This document shows positions 9,701 to 18,559 of a DNA stretch of 64,000 bases, piece by piece. How positions within the stretch are numbered: the first letter of the stretch is position 1; each line of letters starts with the position of its first letter. This DNA is from Pectinophora gossypiella (Eukaryota > Arthropoda > Insecta > Lepidoptera > Gelechiidae): contig NC_065405.1 of NCBI RefSeq assembly GCF_024362695.1, positions 752,672 through 816,671 on the forward strand. The letters are read 5' to 3'. Made by a program: the position numbers and the translations under genes. Under the pieces are notes generated by a model, which searched no databases, had not been told where the DNA came from, and saw nothing but the letters and a program-made list of their open reading frames with translations.

Positions 9701-12700
9701 TATGTATGTAATTTATGTTTCTGTTCTCAAGCACTACGGCTGCTACTTCAAGAACACGGATCTTTGGGTGAGATAAACAAACAAGTCACGCTACCATATT
9801 TCTGTTAGGAATTACCTCGAGTTTATGTATGTATTGTAATTGATATTAGGGTGGGCAGAACAAGTCACCAGGGGGGTTAAAGAAGGCCACGGCCATATTG
9901 AAGCGGCTAGGCACTGGCGGCCCTAGGCGGTGCTAAGTGTGCCACCGCACCGGGCGCCGAAATAGGGGGGCGCCAAAACCAACCAAGACTTGGTTCACCA
10001 TGGCCGCAAACTAAAACTTCATCGGGTTAGATTGCGGCCACATAAACCTTATACCGGGTGGCTGTCAAAAACATTTTTAAAAGATTTAAATAGGTAAATT
10101 TAAGTAGCCGTAAATTTATCGAAAAATTTTGTATTTTAAGTTATGTTATGGGCGATAGGCTGATCCCTTATCACCATAAGGTTCATCATATCCATCTTTG
10201 GACTTCGTATCAACAGTGGCTGCAAGTTGTCTTTGATTACTTGTGGCTCTGCCCACCCCATTAGGGATTACGGGCGTGAGTTTATGTATGTATGTTGTAT
10301 TTTAAGTGGCTGAAGAGTGCCACTTTGAGTTTTCGCGCCACCTAAATATATACTTCTTCTTATTCTTTGCGAGTCGATGGCGATCGAAACTAAATTTTTG
10401 CTGACCAATAATTGGCCACGCTTACGGCATTGTCAGTGGCTTCGTACAGGTCTTTAATAGTGCAGGTGTTAGGGCACTTAGGACAGCACAAAAGGTGAGC
10501 CATAGTTTGTGGTGATACTCCACACTCGCAATCATCGCAACCATCAACCAGGTATCCCCACCTGCAGGGATTATCCTTGCAGCGGATCCTTGAATATATA
10601 CTTTGGAGCATATATAGATTATCGATACTATTGATTTTCTTTCAACTATCGATAGTGGCCTATCGATAGGCAATAGTATCCATAACCATATGATGCTATC
10701 GTAAAAATAGCAAACCCTTATTTTGATCATAATTTATGTTTATGTGTTGTGTGTGTGTTTGATGTTTCTGTTTTACATATTTCTTCATGAATACCTTTTG
10801 CCATTCACAGATTGTGATGGAATACTGCGGGGCAGGTTCAGTGTCAGACATCATGCGGCTACGGAAGAAGACGTTGTCTGAGGATGAGATCGCCACCATT
10901 CTCTGCGACACCCTCAAGGGCCTGGAGTACTTGCATCGACGGCGGAAAATACACCGAGACATCAAAGCCGGGAACATATTGTTGAACACTGAGGGTCACG
11001 CGAAGCTGGCCGACTTCGGTGTAGCTGGACAATTGACTGTGAGTGAGGATTTTAACTTTTATTTACTCGTACATACATACATATGGAGCTTAGTGGCGCA
11101 GCGGTTAACGCGCTCGGTCTGCGATTGTTGAAGTCAAGCAACTTTCGCAAAGGCCGGTCATAGGATGGGTGACCACAAAAAAAAGTTTCATCTCGAGCTC
11201 TCCGTGCTTCGGAAGGCACGTTAAGCCTTTGGTCCCGGCTGCATTAACAGTCGTTAATAACCATCAATCCGCACTGGGCCCGCGTAATGGTTTAAGGCCA
11301 GATCTCCCTATCCATCCATAGGGAAGGCCCGTGCCCCAGCAGTGGGGACGTTAATGGGCTGATGATAATGACATACATACATAAACTCACGCCCGTAATC
11401 CCTAATGGGGTACTTACAGATTGATATACGCCGAATTTAGAAAAAAACAATATTTTCTTGTTTCATACTTTTTAGAGCGCAATTTTTCCGTGGCCGGGTT
11501 TTATTATTACGCTGTTCTAAAATTTTTTTCAGGACACAATGGCGAAACGCAACACAGTGATAGGCACTCCATTCTGGATGGCGCCAGAGGTGATACAGGA
11601 GATAGGGTATGACTGTGTGGCCGACATATGGTCACTGGGGATCACCGCGCTGGAGATGGCGGAGGGAAAGCCGCCGTACGGAGACATACACCCCATGCGG
11701 GCCATCTTCATGATACCTACTAAGCCTCCGCCCTCGTTCAGGTGAGAAATATTTATAGCATACAGGGTGTTAGTGACACCGTACATAAACAGCCTATATA
11801 CGTCCCACTGCTGGGCACAGGCCTCCCCTCAATCAACCGGATGGGGTATGGAGCATACTCCACCACGCTGCTCCACTGCGGGTTGGTGGAGGTGTTTTTA
11901 CGACTAATAGCCGGGACCAACGGCTTAGCGTGCCCTCCGAAGCATGGAATCATCTTACTTTTTCGGACAATCAGGTGATTCAAGCCTGAAAAGTCCTTAC
12001 CAAACAAAGGACAGTCTCACAAAGTGATTTCGACAATGTCCCCATCGGGACTCGAACCCGGACCTCCAGATCGTGAGCCTAATGCTCTAATCACTAGACG
12101 ACGGAGGCTGTTACACCGTAACGAATACGCAAAAGTATACAAAAAAAAGCATGGTCCCGGTTACTATTTACTGATGCAAGTAACCCTGACACCAGAAGAA
12201 GAAGATCATCAGCCGGAGATCATAGGCCTCCTCAAAGGCTCGCCACACCAATGATCGATCTTCTGCTACCCGCATCCAGCGTTTACCCGCGACCTTTAGA
12301 ATGTCAGCGGTCCACCTTGTGGGCCGCCCAATTTCCCGTCTGCGGTCGCCACTCGAGAACCTGGCGGCCCTATCGGCCGTCCATTCTACGAGGGATTTGC
12401 TTCTCCCACTGCCACTTCAGTTTAGCAATTGTTTAGGCTATGAAATAAGCTAATTAATGAACTCTATTGCTCGAAAAAACGGCAGTTGTCAATTTCTTAC
12501 AATGTGCATTGTGTGATTACAGAGAGCCAGACCAGTGGTCACCAGAGTTCATAGACTTCGTGAGTCAGTGCCTGGTGAAGATCCCTGATGAAAGAGCGAC
12601 GGCGGAATTCTTATTAGCACACGAGTTCATAGGTACTGACTGCTTTTTGAGTATTGGTTTTCTAGCCTAATGTCATAGCATACACTACGTATAGAATGAC

Positions 12701-15700
12701 AATTCTCCGCTTCGCATCAGCTGAGTTGTCTAATACACAGATGCGCGTGTACGATAACGTCAATGTGTTGTGTCTGTGTAAATCGAGGTTTCTTGTACGA
12801 AGTTTCTGGGGTGTCCTATGTTTGCCATCGCTGGGCTAAGGGTGGCTAGGGTTGCGTTGGGCTCACGATCCGGAGGTCCCGGGTTTGAATCCCGGTGGGG
12901 ACATATCACAAAAATCACTTTGTGAGCCCTGGTTTGGAAAGACAGTGCAGGCTGATCACCCGATTGTCCGAAAGATGATCCGTGCTTTGGAAGGCCGTTG
13001 GACCCAGTTACTATTCATGTAAGTACGTAGTCGTTACATGAGCTATATCAGGGGCCTTTATAAATAACCCTGACTATGGTTGATGAAATTGATAATCCGT
13101 CTCATAACCCACAAGATAAAAGAAGAATATTGTTATAATTTCAGGTAACGCGAAGCATCCGAGCATCCTGAGCACGATGATAGCGGAGGCGCGCGAGATC
13201 CGCGAGAGCCAGGCCTTCCGCGCCGCGCACCACAACACCAACAACGCCAAGACCATCGGAGCGGTCAGTGCCCGTTACTTAGACACTCAGGGTGCTAGTG
13301 ATCCCGTACCGAATACTGAGGGGGATCATTTAGCTCATTATACTGAGTTAATAGTAGAAATTTCCGTCACAAAATTCATGCTTTTTTATTATTTTCAAAC
13401 ACTTTTGCGATGGAAAATTCCACTTGATATTAACTCAAGAATCATCCCTCAGCATTCGTTATGATGTCACTTGCACCCCGTGCAAGTACCCAAACGAAAA
13501 CTTTGGGGGATGATTCAGACTACAATTCTGAGTTGATATCAAGTGGAAATTTCATGTTTTTTTTTGTATTTTTTGAAAACATTTTTAATTCTATACTTTT
13601 GCGATGGCAAGCTGCACTTGATATTAACTCAGAATCATGAGCTGAATCATTTCTCTCAGTATTCGTTACGGTGTGACAAACACGCTGTATGTCAGCGAAC
13701 CGCCTCGCACGACTAACCTATATATCTAAATATATAAAAGGAGAAACTGACTGACTGACATATCAACGCACAGCCTAAACGGCTACATGTAGGCACTTGA
13801 AATTTGGAAGGGACGTAGCTTAGGTACCGTAGAGGTGCACTAAGAAAGGAATTCCCGGAATTCCCACGGGAACCCCTCTTAAGTTAGACGCACTCCCACA
13901 CACACAAAGATCTCTCTTTTCTAACACGCCACGCGGACGAAGTCGCGGACAAAAGCTAGTTATTTCTATCATGTGTCTTCATGTCAAATTTAAAATTCAA
14001 ATATATCTTTATTCAGTAGGTAACATAGTTACATTTTGAATCGGCAATTTTTACATAACGAACGTCTCATCCGCCTAAAACTACTGCAGCTTCTCACAAC
14101 CTGTATAGCCGGGGAAAAGAAGCTGCAAGAAAAAATCACAGGGCCCTAGACGTTCTTTAAAAAAAATATACATATAATATTGTTCTACAATTGAGTAATT
14201 TAGCTGCCTAATATCAGTTCTCAGACAGTTAATCCCATGCATTCATATCTTCTAAATAATCACTAACTTTATAATAACCTTTTTTGTAAGGCAAATTCTG
14301 AATGTCAATGTTCATCAAAATTTGAATTCAGAACAAAACTTATGGCAAATAAAACCGAATATAGAAGCACGGTGCGCATATTCTGACAGGTTCTTTCCTG
14401 ACGTTATGAATAATAATAAAAAAGTTTATGTAGGTAAAACCTACGACACACATATTTACGACATTAAAATATACACACATTAATATTTAGTTGGAAAACA
14501 TAAAGGTACTAGGGTGCCGCAGTTCACCAAAAAAAGGCCAAGGTTCAGTGATAATTTACCTAAAGCACAACACTGATTTTCAACACACGCCGATCGGTGA
14601 ATCGCGAGCATAACAAATTAAAAAAAAAGAGTACAAAAAAGACTTAGTGACCGACTTAGTGTGTTTAGTGTGGGTGTTAGGTTTGGGGTGTAAGATTCCT
14701 AATGGCTGTGAGGGCTGGTTACTTACTCACTGAATTTAATTAAAATTCGTACAAAAAATGTTTACATTACAGTAGTTAAATGGAGGTCGATGGGGCAGCG
14801 GTAAACGCGCTCGGTCTGCGATTGTTGAAGTTAAGCAACTTTCGCAAAGGCCGGTCATAGGATGGGTGACCACAAAAAAAGTTTTCATCTCGAGCTCCTC
14901 CGTGTTTCGGAAGGCACGTTAAGCCGTTGGTCCCGGCTGATAAGATAAGATATTTATTGCATTAGCAGTCGTTAATAACCATCAATCCGCACTAGGCCCG
15001 CGTGGTGGTTTAAGACCCGATCTCCCTATCCATCGATAGGGAAGGCCCGTACCCCAGCAGTGGGGACGTTAATGGGCTGATGATGATGATGAGTTAAATA
15101 GAGAGCAAGAACGGAAGTGAAGAGAGAAAAATGTTGTCACAGTAAGGAAAATATAATTTTAATGTTGGGGTTGCCAACAGTGGGTTATGACGGTCGTTCC
15201 AGAAGTTGTGTTGGTTCCAGGGCGACGGGTATGACGAGGCCACGATGAAGAAGCGTGATGACGGCACGCTGGTGCCGCACCGGGACGCCACCGCAGAGCT
15301 GGCGGCCGACCTGGGCACCATGGTCATCAACGAGCCTGACGCCGACCTCGCCACCATGAAGAGTGAGCATATACTTACAACTAAAACGTATGCCGTCTAG
15401 AAAGATCGAGCCAACTGTGTTATACTGTTTTAAGTTTACGCGGTTATTATCATAATTAAAACTAATAATAACGGGTTCTTACCGCGTTTAAAGCAGGGAT
15501 ATGAGACTCCCGATATTTCGACACTGTTGCAAGTGCCATGATCACGGGATGACTGATGAGATTGGAGTGGAGTAGGTAGATCCATAATTTTCTACGGGCA
15601 CACAATAAACAACCGGCAAAGAAAGAGGGTAGACAGATATGTCTGCCCTTGGAAAATGATGGATCTACCTACTCCACTCCACTCTCTAGGCTAACCTAAC

Positions 15701-17726
15701 GTGAGCCTAACGCTCAACCACTCGACCACGGAGGCCATTACCCAGTTGACCCAGTCAAATACCCTATTAACATAACCCTTCAGGGCACGACACAGACCCT
15801 ATGGACACGAACCGCCCCAAGTACCGGCCGCTATTCCTGGAGCACTTCGAGAAGAAAGAGGTCAACCACCTCAACATGGCGACGCCGACCAACGGGACCT
15901 TAACACATCTGCGGCTACCTTCCGTTGATGATAACCTCAGGTCAGTGAAGTTTAGCTCCGGGGGCTAAAATATGATGCACGTTATGGTTATAAGGGATTA
16001 AGGGAGCAATTCATCGCTGTCGAACAATATTGCATTCTATGACAATGGTGATATTTATTTTTTTAGTGATATCAAAACGTGACTCCTCTTTGCTGCTCTT
16101 AGTTTGAGAGCATTATTACTCACCATTATTTTTGTTTTTCACAAAATTCGTATTTTAAATCATCATCATCATCATCAGCCGTACGACGCCCACTGCTGGG
16201 CATAGGCCTCCCCCAAGGATCTCCACGACGATCGGTCCTGCGCTGCCCGCATCTATCGGCTTCCCGCGACCGCGACCTGCTCGTATTTTAAATAAGAGTT
16301 TATGTATCAAAAAAGACTAAACCCCTAATACAGTTCGTCTTTTTAATTTCCAGAGACGAGAACAACACAGGCGACGGCGCGCCATCGATAGGGCTTCAAC
16401 GCGCGCTGGTGGAGGAAGGAAACTTCGAATTCGTAAGTCAACTGCACGTGGTCACTCTACTCTCCGTAGAGCTCCGTAAGTCCGCTACTGTGCACGTACG
16501 CACGTTATATCTGCACGTATCCGCTAACGTGCACGCGAGCATAGAGTAAACAATAATAGTATAGAAGGGACACTACCCCCCACCGATCCGAGCTACCTCA
16601 CTCCTACCCCGATTTTATAACCGCTTGCGTAATCAAAACGTCAATATAAGGTCACACACACAGTTGCGCGTGTACCATACTTCATCAGTGTGTGTGACCA
16701 AGACTTTTGTACGCAGTGTCTAGGGTGTGACAAATAGCTCTTGATCCTAGAAAGCGGTTGTCGTGTCTTTAGAAGAATCCATATTAACAAATTGTTCCAC
16801 CATGCTTCCTAAAGTTGATAGATAATAAAGCGCAATTTAGTTTTGTGATCTAATAAGAGTGGTATTTGTTCCCCAATCTAGTCAATAACATTGTGTTTTT
16901 ATTGTATTTGTCTAGTGTGATTTATATGAAACTGTTTTATTTTGATTTTAATAGCGTATAAATTATGATCAAATCTTTATATGGTATAATCTTTATGCTC
17001 AAATAAAGTAGGCGTCTATCTTTATTCAATGGGTTAGGCATCCGATAGTATTTTTACTTAGCGGACTCAAAAGGAGCTCTACGCGTTACTTATACACTAG
17101 AAACATTATATTTTGAACATATTATAATATTTAACAACTTTTATTTAAATTGTGGATGTCCTTAGTAAAGGTGTAACGATTGATGAATGTGAAGGTAGCA
17201 AGAAAAGTATGACAGGAGAAGCAAATGGAATTCCATAGGCTGCTTACCCTGGTGGGAAATAGGCTTAAGTTTATGTATGTACGTGGGATGGTTTTGCCTT
17301 CGGGTTGGAAGGTCAGACAGGCAGACGTTTCCGCAAAAAACCGGACCTATCAAATCTTTCGGTTTGGTAAGTGGACTATATGAAAAACGGGTTAATGCTA
17401 GAGATGACGTTTTATGATTATGCTGGGGCGTGTCATGGGGATGTTGTCGGATAGGTGACTAGCCAGGATGTGAAGTTAGTGGTTAGGAGCGATGACAACC
17501 TCTCTGGTTGGCATAGTTAGATGTTAACGTACAAACCACACGAGCTGATGGCCTCCCCCCTCCGCAGCTGCGGTTCCTGTCGGAGCCAGAGCTAGAGGCG
17601 CGCATGGCGCGGCTGGACGCGGAAATGGAGGCCGAGATCGAGCAGCTGCGCACGCGCTACGAGACCAAGCGCCAGCCCATCCTCGACGCCATACACCTCA
17701 AGCGGACGCGGCAGCAGAACTTCTAG
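6625..17726 (+). CDS. hpo: Hippo (MST1/2-type Ste20) serine/threonine kinase, ten exons, first coding exon missing
   Basis: Core kinase of the Hippo growth-control pathway; the family phosphorylates Warts/LATS with Salvador and Mats. Exons: 6625-6727, 8477-8635, 10811-11038, 11533-11741, 12523-12632, 13145-13263, 15221-15362, 15784-15940, 16354-16432, 17568-17726. All introns are GT-AG and phases agree, giving 487 residues plus one split codon, the size of human MST1. Visible: glycine loop GEGSYGSVYK, VAIK-type lysine in LAIKQV, HRDIKAGN, DFG, activation-loop threonine in RNTVIGTPFWMAPE, a linker with ATMKK, GTMVIN and LATMK (TM motifs known in MST2 to recruit SLMAP when phosphorylated), PLFLEHFEKKE, and a C-terminal SARAH segment ending RQQNF. 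Exon 1, with the start codon, was not identified. The ID as hippo is near certain. Confidence 0.96.
6838..7170. repeat. Dispersed intronic repeat (ACCCCCGACGCAAAAACGA type)
   Basis: Begins ACCCCCGACGCAAAAACGAC and includes CCAAACGGATGATCCGATTT, a style of non-autonomous repeat common in lepidopteran genomes (recalled). No ORF. Ends not defined. Confidence 0.45.
7760..7941 (+). mobile_element. SINE family C fragment (type-1 tail)
   Basis: Carries the stretch GCCGTTGGTCCCGGTTA, CATGAGCCATGTCAGGGGCC and ACCCACACGATAAGAAGAAG shared with the full copies at 19538 and 53407. The tRNA-like head is missing. Confidence 0.7.
8152..8338. mobile_element. CAGGGTGTTA-type MITE
   Basis: Starts CAGGGTGTC and ends AACACCCTG with TA on each side (8150-8151, 8339-8340). 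Long inverted arms include AACGAAAACTTTG / CAAAGTTTTCGTTACG. The TA flanks suggest a Tc1/mariner-type mover. Other copies: 13289, 18240, 29176, 48630, 57010 and 57215. Confidence 0.75.
8477..8635 (+). CDS. hpo: hpo coding exon: ATP lysine and helix C
   Basis: Acceptor GGTTCCAG, donor GTAAGA. 53 codons including LAIKQV (catalytic lysine) and EIIKEISIMQQC (helix C glutamate), ending YFKNTDLW. Phase 0 on both sides. A decayed copy of its 3' end lies about 1.1 kb downstream at 9723-9782. Confidence 0.96.
8704..9080. repeat. Head-to-head pair of SINE family B fragments in hpo intron 2
   Basis: 8704-8895 is an antisense family B body (CAGGGTCCGCTTA, then GGTCCGGTTTTTTACAGAAG). 8918-9080 is a sense body (CCCTTCGCGGGTTGGAA, then CAGGTTCGGTAAGCGGACC). 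Together they form an imperfect inverted repeat with arms of about 170 bases, 70 bases after a hpo exon. Confidence 0.75.
9723..9782 (+). pseudogene. Decayed copy of a hpo exon 3' end with donor site
   Basis: About 60 bases match 8591-8650, covering the last codons of the preceding hpo exon, its donor and some intron. Between a possible acceptor (TTCTGTTCTCAAG) and GTGAGA lie 36 bases, HYGCYFKNTDLW, in phase 0. Changes from the parent exon are Y to H, S to C and two silent. It is probably a relic of a partial duplication; use as a microexon cannot be excluded. Confidence 0.8.
10390..10611 (-). pseudogene. LINE C-terminal fragment
   Basis: Minus-strand frame with RWGYLVDGCDDCECG, QTMAHLLCCPKCP and YWSAKI then stop. 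The Cys-Cys-His-Cys arrangement after the reverse transcriptase is typical of the C-terminus of Jockey/R1-like non-LTR elements. 5'-truncated. Confidence 0.75.
10617..10671. promoter_or_regulatory. Cluster of three TATCGAT motifs (DRE-like) in hpo intron 2
   Basis: TTATCGATA (10619-10627), CTATCGATAG (10647-10656) and CTATCGATAGG (10660-10670), flanked by ACTATTG / CAATAGT inverted copies. TATCGATA is the DREF/BEAF-32 site in flies; use here is inference. Confidence 0.35.
10811..11038 (+). CDS. hpo: hpo coding exon: hinge, catalytic loop and DFG
   Basis: Acceptor CATTCACAG, donor GTGAGT. 76 codons from IVMEYCGAGSVSD through IHRDIKAGNILLN and LADFGVAGQLT. Phase 0 on both sides. Confidence 0.96.
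11084..11371 (+). mobile_element. tRNA/5S-chimeric SINE, family A (copy 2)
   Basis: Head TAGTGGCGCAGCGGTTAACG, 5S-like block ending GGATGGGTGACCAC, body, and tail GGGCTGATGATAATGA. Lies in a hpo intron in sense orientation. Confidence 0.85.
11533..11741 (+). CDS. hpo: hpo coding exon: activation loop and APE
   Basis: Acceptor TTTTTTTCAG, donor GTGAGA. DTMAKRNTVIGTPFWMAPE holds the activating threonine and the APE motif. It ends in phase 2 in PPPSF plus AG. Confidence 0.96.
11787..12109 (-). mobile_element. SINE family C with type-2 tail
   Basis: Antisense copy: tail with GCCTATATACGTCCCACTGC and the tRNA-like head at the high-coordinate end (GGACTCGAACCCGGACCTCC ... GACGGAGGC). Nearly identical in body to 48978-49306. 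Confidence 0.8.
12205..12437 (-). pseudogene. RTE-type LINE 3' fragment
   Basis: Resembles 41487-41812: begins ATCATCAGCC, then CATAGGCCTCCTC, GGTCCACCTTGTGGG and CCCACTGCCACTTCAG. It is the antisense of a non-LTR C-terminus (GRPTRWTDDL type), with frameshifts. Confidence 0.65.
12523..12632 (+). CDS. hpo: hpo coding exon: kinase C-lobe end
   Basis: Acceptor GATTACAG, donor GTACTG. Encodes REPDQWSPEF, DFVSQCLVK and RATAEFLLAHEFI. Fly Hippo reads RATATELLEHEF here, so one residue seems to be missing. The same 3-base difference could be an assembly error. Confidence 0.93.
12846..13116 (+). mobile_element. SINE family C with type-1 tail
   Basis: tRNA-like B box GGTTTGAATCCCGGTGGGGA, then CAAAAATCACTTTGTGAGCC, GATGATCCGTGCTTTGG and a tail like 53407-53719 with small deletions. 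Confidence 0.75.
13145..13263 (+). CDS. hpo: hpo coding exon: post-kinase helix
   Basis: Acceptor ATTTCAG, donor GTCAGT. Encodes NAKHPSILSTMIAEAREIRE and a short Asn/His-rich stretch ending KTIGA. Phase 1 in, phase 0 out. Confidence 0.93.
13289..13690. mobile_element. Two adjoining CAGGGTGTTA-type MITE copies
   Basis: The first starts CAGGGTGCTAGTGATC and runs to GATGTCACTTGCACCC (about 13480). The second starts AACGAAAACTTTGGGGGATG at 13494 and ends CAAACACGCTGTATG. Both carry the GATATCAAGTGGAAT arm. Confidence 0.65.
13725..13959 (+). mobile_element. Non-autonomous Helitron, internally deleted
   Basis: Begins TCTAAATATATAAAAGGAG preceded by A, ends GCAAAAGCTAG-type (ACAAAAGCTAG) followed by T. 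A hairpin CGCGGACGAAGTCGCG lies about 10 bases before the end. 5' TC, 3' CTAG, A/T flanks and a terminal hairpin are Helitron hallmarks. Compared with 58477-58898 about 190 bases of the middle are missing. Confidence 0.85.
13984..14312 (-). mobile_element. LINE 3' end (UTR plus last codons)
   Basis: Minus strand: ORF end, stop, then 3' UTR with a GCAGCTTCT...AGAAGCTGC hairpin, AATAAA, and a TTTGAATTT-type tail at 13984. Matches 49367-49843 but lacks 34 bases between two AAG triplets near 14287. Confidence 0.8.
14781..15092 (+). mobile_element. tRNA/5S-chimeric SINE, family A (copy 3)
   Basis: Head GGGGCAGCGGTAAACGCGCT, block GTTAAGCAACTTTCGC, tail GATGATGATGATGA. An extra AT-rich piece of about 22 bases (GATAAGATAAGATATTTATT) sits at 14939. 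The A box is altered. Confidence 0.8.
15221..15362 (+). CDS. hpo: hpo coding exon: TM-motif linker
   Basis: Acceptor GTTGGTTCCAG, donor GTGAGC. Contains EATMKK, GTLVPH, GTMVINEPD and LATMK. Such linker Thr-Met motifs are autophosphorylation and SLMAP-docking sites in MST kinases (family knowledge). GC-rich, phase 1 out. Confidence 0.94.
15567..15687. repeat. Inverted repeat, arms GGAGTGGAGTAGGTAGATCC
   Basis: The left arm GGAGTGGAGTAGGTAGATCC and the right arm GGATCTACCTACTCCACTCC are exact reverse complements around a loop of about 75 bases in a hpo intron. Confidence 0.8.
15689..15737 (-). mobile_element. SINE family C head fragment
   Basis: ACGTGAGCCTAACGCTCAAC followed by CACTCGACCACGGAGGCC is the antisense of the family C tRNA-like head only. 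Confidence 0.6.
15784..15940 (+). CDS. hpo: hpo coding exon: linker with FLEHFEKKE
   Basis: Acceptor CCTTCAG, donor GTCAGT. HDTDPMDTNRPKYRPLFLEH matches the conserved MST segment before the SARAH region. Phase 1 in, phase 2 out. Confidence 0.93.
16158..16282 (-). pseudogene. RTE-type LINE 3' end fragment
   Basis: CAGCCGTACGACGCCCACTG, GGCATAGGCCTCCCCCAAGG and CGATCGGTCCTGCGCTGCCC match the antisense 3' end at 41487. Confidence 0.7.
16354..16432 (+). CDS. hpo: hpo coding exon: pre-SARAH linker
   Basis: Acceptor TAATTTCCAG, donor GTAAGT. Encodes DENNTGDGAPSIGLQRALV and ends EGNFEF, the start of the SARAH region. Confidence 0.92.
17284..17405 (+). mobile_element. SINE family B 3' fragment
   Basis: CCTTCGGGTTGGAAGGTCAG, AAAAACCGGACCTATCAAAT and GAAAAACGGGTTAATGCTAG match the 3' part of family B. 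Confidence 0.65.
17568..17726 (+). CDS. hpo: hpo last coding exon: SARAH domain
   Basis: Acceptor CCCCCTCCGCAG. 52 codons and TAG. LRFLSEPELEARMARLD and EIEQLRTRYETKRQPILDAI form the SARAH helix that dimerises and binds Salvador/RASSF (family knowledge). The protein ends RQQNF exactly as in human MST1. Confidence 0.96.
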   Translation: MRFLSEPELEARMARLDAEMEAEIEQLRTRYETKRQPILDAIHLKRTRQQNF

Positions 17727-17882
17727 CCAACACACTCTGATCACACACAAACATACTCAGTTGAAGAAAGGTCAATGTGCGGGCGAGTGGTTCTTATACC
17801 AGCTTGTTCATTGAGGTTTTAAAGGGTTTGTGCTGATGTAGTCCAAAAGACCTTTGTTGGTCTGACTAGTCATGGTGATAGG

Positions 17883-17888
17883 AATAAA
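17883..17888 (+). terminator. First candidate hpo polyadenylation signal
   Basis: AATAAA 157 bases after the hpo stop codon. A second AATAAA at 19345-19350 could end a longer 3' UTR. RNA data are needed to choose. Confidence 0.4.
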
Positions 17889-18239
17889 ATTACAGGCCTC
17901 ACCTATTTCTTTTATCATGACAGCATATCAATTCCTTTGAAATTGGATTTGTCAACTTGAATAGGTTTACCTATATGTGTTGGCGTTTTTGGAGAGATGA
18001 ATTTTCAGTTTTATTGGAAGCTCCAATTTTTTATGTTATACAACTGTTGGGATGATAGAGTAGAATGGAGGAGTTGCGTTAGAGAACGAAACAATAGACG
18101 GTTTGAACAAACTTAGGTCAATCCTATGAAGTTTATTAGACGTCACCTGATATACTTACAACTGTATGTCGTCGTATTATAGTGAAAACTTCATAAGCGC
18201 CTTTTGTTTCTTTATAAAACCTCTCGATGCAAGTACGTA

Positions 18240-18448
18240 CGGGTGTTAGACCGTAACGAATACTAAGGGGGATGATTCAGACCATAATTGTAAGTTGATA
18301 TCAAGTGGAATTTCCTGTCGGATCTTTCGTGATTGGTGTTATTTTTTAAATTCTTTTCGACGGAAAATTCCACTTGATATCGATTCGGAATCATGCTCTG
18401 AATCATCCCTCAAAGTTTTCGTTACGATGTCACTTACACTCTGTATAC
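18240..18448. mobile_element. CAGGGTGTTA-type MITE, degraded ends
   Basis: Left GGGTGTTAGACCGTAACGAA, arms GATATCAAGTGGAATTTCC / GGAAAATTCCACTTGATATC, right GATGTCACTTACACTCTGTA. Confidence 0.7.
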
Positions 18449-18559
18449 TTTTCACCCAGATAAAAATTTGCATCTCAATTTTAAATCGAGGTTTTGCTCA
18501 AGAAAATCACGTCAGAATGTAATTTTTCAAAAAGGCCCTTACGACATTTTCACTACAAG

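Noticed and set aside
12846..12905. tRNA-like segments in SINE families B and C as real tRNA genes
   Set aside because: They carry Pol III boxes but arms do not pair fully and SINE bodies are attached.
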